This document shows positions 1-5,164 of a stretch of 7,763 bases of DNA, in pieces (the stretch's first letter is position 1; the number at the start of each line of letters is the position of its first letter). Where the stretch lies: the NCBI GenBank assembly GCA_001438335.1, contig LIBV01000045.1, positions 1-7,763 on the forward strand, given 5' to 3'. A program made the position numbers and the translations under genes. The notes beneath the pieces are model-generated. The model had not been told where the DNA came from, ran no database searches, and worked only from the letters and a program-made list of their open reading frames with translations. This DNA comes from Pelagibacteraceae bacterium BACL5 MAG-120820-bin39 (GTDB taxonomy: Bacteria > Pseudomonadota > Alphaproteobacteria > Pelagibacterales > Pelagibacteraceae).

Positions 1-912
1 GGAATTTTTTTTCAATTAGATCTTGGGATATTAGTTGGTATTGGTCTAGGAGGTACGGCCATTAGCATTCCAATGGCAGTGGTTGGTAAACATTTCCCTT
101 TATCAAATAGAACAATTGCGATGAGCATTGTAACTGCAGTTGGATCATTTGGATATTTTATATCACCATTGTTTACGTCCTATTCTCTAAAAGCATTTGG
201 TTGGCATGATACCTTAGTATTTTTTATTTTTGCTTTAGTGATAGGTTTTGGAATATCTTATTTTGTTAGATCACCGTCTAAAGAACAAAGTATAGAGCAA
301 CCCAATACACAAAATACATCTGAGGCCTTAAAAGAAGCTTTAGGAACAAAAAGTTATGTCTTGTTAGTTTTAGGTTTCTTTGTGTGTGGTTTTCATATCA
401 CGTTAGTTGGAACTCATGTACCTACCTATGTAATTGATCGAGGACTTGAAGAATGGACTGCAGCAGCAATTTTATCTTTAATAGGTTTGTTTAATATTTT
501 GGTTCACTTTTGAGTGGCTATCTTTCAACAAAATAAGTAAAAAATAATCTTAAGTGCAATTTATACACTTCGAGGAATTTCAATAATTTTATTTATTTTT
601 TTACCAGCCAGCACTCTTAATGCTTTTATATTTGGTGCAAGTTTTGGTTTTTTATGGTTATCAACAGTTCCAGCTACAAGTGGAATTGTAGCTCATTTAT
701 TTGGAACGAAATATTTAGGTTTATTGTATGGAATTGTTTTTTTAAGTCATCAAATTGGATCTTTTTTTGGTGCATATTTAGGAGGTTTATTTCATGATCT
801 ATACGGCTCATATGACTATGCGTGGTATTTAGCTATTGCACTCTCAGTTTTTGCAGCAATAATACATTTGCCTATTAAAGAACAAGCTGTGTTAAGATTA
901 AAAACTGAATAA
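1..912 (+). pseudogene. MFS transporter, 5'-truncated by window edge and frameshifted
   Basis: This is an inner-membrane major facilitator superfamily transporter; the substrate cannot be told from sequence. The frame is open from base 1, so the start lies upstream and the ATG at 73 is internal. Codons 1-170 cover about helices 4-8, including the helix 4 glycine-rich stretch (GIGLGGTAIS), a polar central loop near 'SPSKEQSIEQ', and helix 7 with GFFVCGFH. The frame then ends at TGA 511-513. Frame 1 resumes near 547 and runs to TAA 910-912, covering helices 9-12 (FLSHQIGSFFGAYLGG, then a final helix near YAWYLAIALS). Adding one base to each of three homopolymer runs (497-500, 530-533, 539-544) joins the halves into continuous MFS sequence reading FGSLLSGYLSTKISKKII. 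I therefore treat both halves as one gene. Whether the lesion is biological or a sequence error is open. The stop sits one base before the pabB-like start. Confidence 0.85.
497..544 (+). other. cluster of three one-base frameshifts in the MFS gene
   Basis: Three homopolymer runs each appear one base short of the coding sequence: T4 at 497-500, A4 at 530-533 and A6 at 539-544. Restoring one base in each removes the TGA at 511 and the in-frame stops at 534 and 545, and gives plausible helix 8 and loop 8-9 sequence. The three losses sum to one codon, so downstream sequence is back in the original frame. Single-base losses confined to homopolymers are typical of uncorrected sequencing or consensus error, though slippage mutation in a decaying gene would look the same. 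Confidence 0.75.
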
Positions 913-913
913 A

Positions 914-2077
914 TTGAAAACAATTAGTCAATTATCATCAATTCATTATTCAAATAAACCATATATAATTCAAAAATCTGAAAAGGGATTTGATCTTTAT
1001 ACAGATTTCTCAAAAAAAATTATCTTAAATAAAAATAATATTTATGATTTTTTAAATCAAAAATTTAAAAAGAAAAAAAAATTTTCTCCAACAGATTTAT
1101 TTATAGGTTTTTTTGGCTATGAATTATTGAATAATTTAATTGATATAAAACTACCTAAACAAAAAAATTTAAACTTTCCTAAAGGAATATTTTATAAACC
1201 AGAAAAAAAAATAACTTTAACTAATAATTTAAACTTTGATCTATCCACAAAAAATAAGGTTAATCACAATTTTAAAATTAATATTGATAAAAAATCATAT
1301 ACAAAAATTTTTGATCAGTTTAAAAAAAAGATTAAAGCTGGTGAAACTTATCAGATAAAGATATGCACTAAATACGTAAATAAATCTAAAATAGACCCAC
1401 TGGATTTTTTTTGCAGGTTATCTAAAACTAATTTAGCTCCAGAAGCTTTTATGATTAAAGATGAAGATTATTCAATAATCAGTTGTTCTCCTGAAAATTT
1501 AATTACTAAAAAAGGCTATAATATTTCGACAAAACCAATTGCTGGCACTTTAAAAAAAAATAAAAGCCTAAATAAAAAGAAAGCTCTGAGCTATTTTCAA
1601 AACAATATTAAAGAAAGCAAAGAACACAATATGATTGTTGATATGGAGCGCAGTGATCTATCTAAAATTTGCGAACCTGGTTCTGTTAAAATTTTAAAAT
1701 TGAAAGAAGTAGAGGAATATAAAGATTTATATCACTATGTAAGTCTTATTGGGGGAAAACTAAAAAAAGGTATTAAAAATTTAGATATTATAAAATCTAT
1801 GATGCCTGGTGGATCGGTTATAGGCTGTCCTAAAATTAGTACTTTGCAACTTTTAAACAACCAAGAAAAAGAAAATAGAAACATCTATACTGGAAGCTTT
1901 GGTTACATAAAATTTAATGGTGATATGAGATTTAATATTATCATAAGGTCTCTTTTAAATTTCAAAAATATTTCTGAGATTGCTGTAGCCTCAGGAGTTG
2001 TGATTGATAGTAATGCCAATCATGAATTTAATGAAAATTATATTAAGGCCAAAGCATTAATTGATTTATTTAAATGA
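914..2077 (+). CDS. pabB: chorismate-binding synthase, aminodeoxychorismate synthase component I-like
   Basis: The protein is predicted to aminate chorismate using ammonia from the adjacent amidotransferase, giving 4-amino-4-deoxychorismate for folate synthesis. It has 387 residues, shorter than E. coli PabB (about 450), with a reduced N-terminal region (FIGFFGYE at 63-70). The chorismate-binding domain fills about 125-387: GETYQIKI (143-150), SPENL (192-196), PIAGT (208-212), KEHNMIVDMERSDL (236-249), MPGGSVIGCPK (297-307), IYTGSFGY (324-331) and ASGVVIDS (359-366). The start is TTG at 914: a stop lies in frame at 899 and the next in-frame Met is at residue 180, inside the catalytic domain. 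It begins one base after the MFS stop, and its own stop overlaps the pabA start (ATGA). Residue 210 is Ala where E. coli PabB has its catalytic Lys274, an anthranilate synthase-like feature; PGGS is PabB-like. TrpE is the alternative, but the neighbours favour PabB. Confidence 0.85.
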   Translation: MKTISQLSSIHYSNKPYIIQKSEKGFDLYTDFSKKIILNKNNIYDFLNQKFKKKKKFSPTDLFIGFFGYELLNNLIDIKLPKQKNLNFPKGIFYKPEKKITLTNNLNFDLSTKNKVNHNFKINIDKKSYTKIFDQFKKKIKAGETYQIKICTKYVNKSKIDPLDFFCRLSKTNLAPEAFMIKDEDYSIISCSPENLITKKGYNISTKPIAGTLKKNKSLNKKKALSYFQNNIKESKEHNMIVDMERSDLSKICEPGSVKILKLKEVEEYKDLYHYVSLIGGKLKKGIKNLDIIKSMMPGGSVIGCPKISTLQLLNNQEKENRNIYTGSFGYIKFNGDMRFNIIIRSLLNFKNISEIAVASGVVIDSNANHEFNENYIKAKALIDLFK

Positions 2078-2631
2078 TATATATAATCGACCATAAAGAC
2101 TCTTTTACTTACAATGTTGTTCATCAATTTGCTAAATTTGATGAAGTTAAATGTGATGACTATAACGATATAAATATTGATTTACTAAAGAAGGCACATA
2201 CAGTTGTTCTATCCCCAGGACCAGGTAATCCTAAAAATTATCCATCCACCTCAAAACTTTATAAAAATTTAAAAGGAAAGAAAAAAATCATTGGAATTTG
2301 TCTTGGCTTTCAACAAATACTATTCTGTGAAAAAGGCGATATTATTGAACAAAATAAGATTTACCACGGATATCAATCTAAGATAACTGTGGTTAATTCA
2401 AATTCTATATTTAAAAAAGGAAGTGTTTATAAAGTTGGCAGATATCATTCGTTAAAGTTAAAGGAACCTTTTAAAGTTAAAAATTTTGAAATTACGATGA
2501 GATGCAATGAAACAAATGTTGCAATGACCGTTGAAAATAATATAGATAAAATTTATGGTTTTCAATTTCACCCTGAATCTTTTTTAACAATCAATGGTAA
2601 CTTACTTATCAAAAAAATCTTATCTGCTTAA
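2074..2631 (+). CDS. pabA: glutamine amidotransferase, aminodeoxychorismate synthase component II
   Basis: This class I (triad) glutamine amidotransferase of 185 residues has the normal length for PabA/TrpG. It hydrolyses glutamine and channels ammonia to the chorismate-binding subunit encoded just upstream. Visible motifs are DHKDSFTYN at 6-14 (family form DNYDSFTYN), the oxyanion-side LSPGPGNP (46-53), the nucleophile elbow GICLGFQQ with Cys76 (74-81), RYHSL (123-127), and GFQFHPES with His166 and Glu168 completing the triad (162-169). All catalytic residues are intact. The ATG overlaps the pabB stop by four bases, implying translational coupling, and no Shine-Dalgarno sequence is visible. 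PabA and TrpG cannot be separated by sequence alone, and some bacteria share one subunit between both synthases. The symbol rests on the neighbouring pabB-like and pabC-like genes. Confidence 0.92.
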   Translation: MIYIIDHKDSFTYNVVHQFAKFDEVKCDDYNDINIDLLKKAHTVVLSPGPGNPKNYPSTSKLYKNLKGKKKIIGICLGFQQILFCEKGDIIEQNKIYHGYQSKITVVNSNSIFKKGSVYKVGRYHSLKLKEPFKVKNFEITMRCNETNVAMTVENNIDKIYGFQFHPESFLTINGNLLIKKILSA

Positions 2632-3364
2632 AAATCTTAAAGAAGTAGATTTTAATGATCTATGGGGCGATAGAGGTATTTTTACAACTATGTGGATTTA
2701 TAATAGTCCGCCTAAAATTTTATTTTTTGAAAATCATCTAGAAAATTTATTAAAATCACTAACTCAATACAAATTAAATAAACCCAATTTAAAAAAAAAT
2801 ATTCTTAAATTATTAAATCAAAATATTAATTTTAAAAAAAAATATAATCATCTTTTAAGAGTTGCTGTAAATAAAAATTTAATATCAATTTCTTTAAGAC
2901 CTAGACCTAAAACAATATTAAATTTTGATTTAAAATTAATAAATTTTAAAAGAATTGACCCTAAATATAAGAATTTAAAATACAGATTTATTTTAAAAAA
3001 TCTTGCAAAACTTGATGGTAAAAAATCTGATATTGTCCTATGTCATAAAGGTAAAATTCTTGAAACCGGAACTTCAAATATTTTATTTATTAAAGATGGT
3101 GTTTTTTATTCACCTATTAAAGACTATTACGAAGGAATTACCCTTAAGTTTTTTAAAAAAAAAATAAAAAATATAATTAAAAAAGATATTTTTATAAAAG
3201 ACTTAAATAATTTTGATGAAATTATTTTAATTGGTTCAGGTAAAGGTGTGACTTCAGTTAAAACTGTTAACAAATTTAAATGGAAAAGAAAAAGTTTAAA
3301 ATCTTACAAAATCTTAAAAAAATATTTTTATCAAGCTATTCAAAGCAATCCAATTTATAAATAA
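2594..3364 (+). CDS. pabC: class IV aminotransferase-fold protein, probable aminodeoxychorismate lyase
   Basis: This is a PLP-dependent fold-type IV protein of 256 residues, most likely 4-amino-4-deoxychorismate lyase, which releases pyruvate to leave p-aminobenzoate. Supporting motifs are GDRGIFTT (25-32), HLENLLKSL (48-56), LLRVAV (87-92), a candidate PLP-binding lysine at Lys129 (in NLKYRFILKNLAKL), ETGTSNILF (157-165) with the conserved Glu157, EGIT (180-183) and IGSGKGVTSVKTV (213-225). It is divergent and very lysine-rich: I count 48 Lys in 256 residues. The lysine assignment comes from by-eye alignment to D-amino acid transaminase and PabC and needs confirmation. The ATG at 2594 overlaps pabA by 38 bases; the next ATG (2690) would remove the DRG motif, so 2594 is preferred, with CTG 2624 as another option. 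A branched-chain or D-amino acid aminotransferase is possible, but position after pabBA argues for PabC. Confidence 0.8.
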   Translation: MVTYLSKKSYLLKNLKEVDFNDLWGDRGIFTTMWIYNSPPKILFFENHLENLLKSLTQYKLNKPNLKKNILKLLNQNINFKKKYNHLLRVAVNKNLISISLRPRPKTILNFDLKLINFKRIDPKYKNLKYRFILKNLAKLDGKKSDIVLCHKGKILETGTSNILFIKDGVFYSPIKDYYEGITLKFFKKKIKNIIKKDIFIKDLNNFDEIILIGSGKGVTSVKTVNKFKWKRKSLKSYKILKKYFYQAIQSNPIYK

Positions 3365-3762
3365 TGAGAGATCCAAATAATCCTTGTTTGTTTTGTAATA
3401 TAAAAGAGAGCGGTTTAGCTTTAGAAAATAATGAAGCGTATGCTAGTTTTGACAGTTATCCAGTAAGCTATCTCCATTGTTTAATAATCCCTAAACGTCA
3501 TGTACAAGATTATTTTGATTTAACAGATGAAGAGATTTTATCGTGCAATGATTTAATAAAAAAAATTAAAAATGAAATTGTAAAAAAAGATAAGTCTGTC
3601 TTAGGTTTTAATATTGGAACTAATGCTGGTAAAACGGCGGGTCAATCGATTATGCATTGCCATATACACGTTATTCCTCGAAGACAAGGGGATGTGGATA
3701 ACCCTCAAGGAGGAGTTAGATCAGTAATTCCTTTGAAACAACACTATAAACGGAAGTCTTAA
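3364..3762 (+). CDS. HIT family nucleotide hydrolase/transferase-like protein
   Basis: This small cytosolic protein of 132 residues belongs to the histidine triad superfamily, which hydrolyses or transfers nucleoside monophosphates from substrates such as Ap4A or AMP-amidates. The signature HCHIHVIPR (98-106) supplies His98, His100 and His102, where the middle histidine is the family nucleophile. An N-terminal CLFC (8-11), with His46 in IIPKRH and the triad region, resembles the zinc site seen in many bacterial HIT proteins. GDVDNPQGGVRSVIP (109-123) is the usual C-terminal loop, so the protein looks complete. Its ATG shares one base with the pabC stop (TAATG), implying coupling to the pab genes. 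No known folate step requires a HIT protein, so the pairing may be only positional. The exact substrate cannot be read from sequence. Confidence 0.92.
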   Translation: MRDPNNPCLFCNIKESGLALENNEAYASFDSYPVSYLHCLIIPKRHVQDYFDLTDEEILSCNDLIKKIKNEIVKKDKSVLGFNIGTNAGKTAGQSIMHCHIHVIPRRQGDVDNPQGGVRSVIPLKQHYKRKS

Positions 3763-3765
3763 AGA

Positions 3766-3820
3766 TTGCTTTGACATTTTGACTAATTTAAAATGGTTGA
3801 TAAGAAAAGTTAATTATACT
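3766..3820 (+). promoter_or_regulatory. possible promoter region for the apr genes
   Basis: The 98-base gap between the HIT gene and aprM is the largest non-coding space in the window and the natural place for an apr promoter. Two weak candidates are visible. One is TAAAAT (3789-3794) with TTGCTT 17 bases upstream (3766-3771). The other is TATACT (3815-3820), which lacks a recognisable -35. A perfect TTGACA at 3771-3776 has no well-spaced -10. An inverted repeat, AGTTAATT (3808-3815) and AATTAACT (3833-3840), brackets TATACT. In such A+T-rich DNA these matches can arise by chance, and no terminator for the HIT gene is visible. Confidence 0.28.
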
Positions 3821-3860
3821 AAATAATTTCAGAATTAACTAAGATTCTAACTAAAATTAT

Positions 3861-4661
3861 ATGGATATATTATTAAATAACCCTTTTATAAATTTAACAG
3901 AAATTTTTAATCCAATAGCAATGCAATTATTCATAGTGGCTATGGTGGCCCTTGTTATCATTGGTACTGTAGTTGATATTATCCATAAAAAAAATGTTCA
4001 ATATTTTTTTAATAATGCCAAAAAAGCAAAACTCTCAGCTACCAAAGAATTAGGATCTGGTGAAAGAATTGCTGTTATTGCAAAAACAGTTGTTCACGAT
4101 ATAGCAACAACTTCTGAACTAGGTGCAGGAAAAAGAAGAGTCGCTCATGTTTTGGGAATGTATGGAACAATTATATTTTGGATTTCATCTGCTGTTCTTG
4201 TGTTTTGTTACAACTCTAGTACTTCTGGAGATAGTAGCACTTGGTCGTTTCTATGGCACCTAGGCGCTATAATGACTTGTCTAGGTGGTTTTTGGTTTTG
4301 GTTATTCTTAAGAGTAGATGTCTCTGCTGAAGCACATCCATGGTACAGAATTATTAAAGCCGATCTATTTGTTTTAGCTTTATTAGCTTGCTCAACATTT
4401 GGTTTAGCTTGGTCATTTACACAATCGTTTGGATTAGTAGGATTAAGTTATTTATTTTTAGTTTTATTTATAGCTTCAAATTTAATTTTATTCGGAGGAG
4501 TTTATTGGAGTAAATTTGCACACATGTTCTATAAACCAGGTGCTGCAATTCAAAAAAATTTAGCTGAAGCTGATGGATCAAGAGACAATCTACCTCCACC
4601 AGCAGATGCCCCTGAACAATTTGGTTTAGGAATTAAAAGAGAGCAACCAAAACATTATTAA
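3861..4661 (+). CDS. aprM: AprM, membrane anchor subunit of adenylylsulfate reductase
   Basis: This integral membrane protein of 266 residues is predicted to link the soluble AprBA complex to the quinone pool. I see five hydrophobic helices at about 20-40, 97-117, 129-150, 167-187 and 193-216, with a soluble loop (41-95) and a polar C-terminal tail (222-266). Histidines near membrane edges (His96, His133, His159, His221) are candidate b-heme or quinone-site ligands, as in related NarI/DsrM/HdrE-type subunits; this is inference. Identification rests on this architecture and on lying directly upstream of aprB and aprA, the aprMBA order known in sulfur oxidisers such as Allochromatium. Such organisms use AprM where others use QmoABC. 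The ATG at 3861 has no visible Shine-Dalgarno sequence, unlike the two genes that follow. A 32-base gap separates it from aprB. Confidence 0.9.
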   Translation: MDILLNNPFINLTEIFNPIAMQLFIVAMVALVIIGTVVDIIHKKNVQYFFNNAKKAKLSATKELGSGERIAVIAKTVVHDIATTSELGAGKRRVAHVLGMYGTIIFWISSAVLVFCYNSSTSGDSSTWSFLWHLGAIMTCLGGFWFWLFLRVDVSAEAHPWYRIIKADLFVLALLACSTFGLAWSFTQSFGLVGLSYLFLVLFIASNLILFGGVYWSKFAHMFYKPGAAIQKNLAEADGSRDNLPPPADAPEQFGLGIKREQPKHY

Positions 4662-4677
4662 TATGATTAATTTTAAA

Positions 4678-4683
4678 AAGGAG
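4678..4683 (+). promoter_or_regulatory. strong ribosome binding site of aprB
   Basis: AAGGAG lies 10 bases before the aprB ATG at 4694 and fixes that start. It is one of only two full Shine-Dalgarno matches correctly placed before a gene in this window. Confidence 0.85.
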
Positions 4684-4693
4684 AGAGAATAAT

Positions 4694-5164
4694 ATGTCAA
4701 CATTTGTATACATGACAAGATGTGATGGCTGTGGTCATTGCGTAGATATTTGCCCATCAGATATTATGCACATAGATGAAAACATAAGACGTGCTGTAAA
4801 CATTGAGCCAAACTTTTGTTGGGAATGTTATTCATGTGTTAAAGCTTGTCCTAATCATGCTATTGATGTCAGAGGTTATGCAGATTTTGCTCCAATGGGT
4901 CACAGTGTGAGAGTTAGAAGAGAAGAAGAAAAAGGAACGATTTCATGGAAAATTAAATTTAGAAATGGAACTGAAAAAAATTTCGTTTCCCCTATCACTA
5001 CAAAGCCATGGGGAAAATTTATTCCAAAGCTTGCTGAAGGAGAAAAGCCAAATCAAGGTGAGATTAATTCACAAAGATTATATAATGAACCACACGGTCT
5101 TAATACTGGGGAAGAATTACCAGTAGTGCCAAAAGAATCCTTTAAAAAAGGAGTTTATTACTAA
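4694..5164 (+). CDS. aprB: adenylylsulfate reductase beta subunit, two [4Fe-4S] clusters
   Basis: AprB carries electrons between the FAD of AprA and the membrane partner. The N-terminal ferredoxin-like domain has two classic cluster motifs: Cys10-Cys13-Cys16-Cys20-Pro and Cys42-Cys45-Cys48-Cys52-Pro. They come in the AprB-typical contexts TRCDGCGHCVDICPSDIMH and NFCWECYSCVKACP. Trp43, between the first two cysteines of the second motif, matches the tryptophan placed on the electron path in the Archaeoglobus enzyme. GYADFAPMGHSVRV (61-74) and a central beta segment follow. The C-terminal tail (about 105-156) corresponds to the part known to wrap around AprA. Length is 156 residues, usual for the family, with all eight ligands intact. 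It begins 10 bases after a strong AAGGAG, and its stop shares one base with the aprA start (TAATG), consistent with stoichiometric expression of the heterodimer. Confidence 0.97.
   Translation: MSTFVYMTRCDGCGHCVDICPSDIMHIDENIRRAVNIEPNFCWECYSCVKACPNHAIDVRGYADFAPMGHSVRVRREEEKGTISWKIKFRNGTEKNFVSPITTKPWGKFIPKLAEGEKPNQGEINSQRLYNEPHGLNTGEELPVVPKESFKKGVYY
5148..5153 (+). promoter_or_regulatory. strong ribosome binding site of aprA
   Basis: AAGGAG lies inside the end of aprB, 10 bases before the aprA ATG at 5164. Motif and spacing are the same as for aprB. It supports the ATG at 5164 as the true start even though that start overlaps the aprB stop. Confidence 0.85.

Noticed and set aside
73..75. ATG as the start of the MFS gene
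   Set aside because: The frame is open back to base 1 and encodes transporter helix sequence upstream (GIGLGGTAIS), so this Met is internal.
1005..1085. Long A runs in the pabB-like gene as possible frameshift sites or repeats
   Set aside because: The frame is continuous and domain order is correct throughout; the runs are ordinary lysine and asparagine codons.
3831..3848. AGAAT/ATTCT inverted repeat before aprM as a terminator
   Set aside because: The stem is only five base pairs, mostly A-T, with no T run after it.
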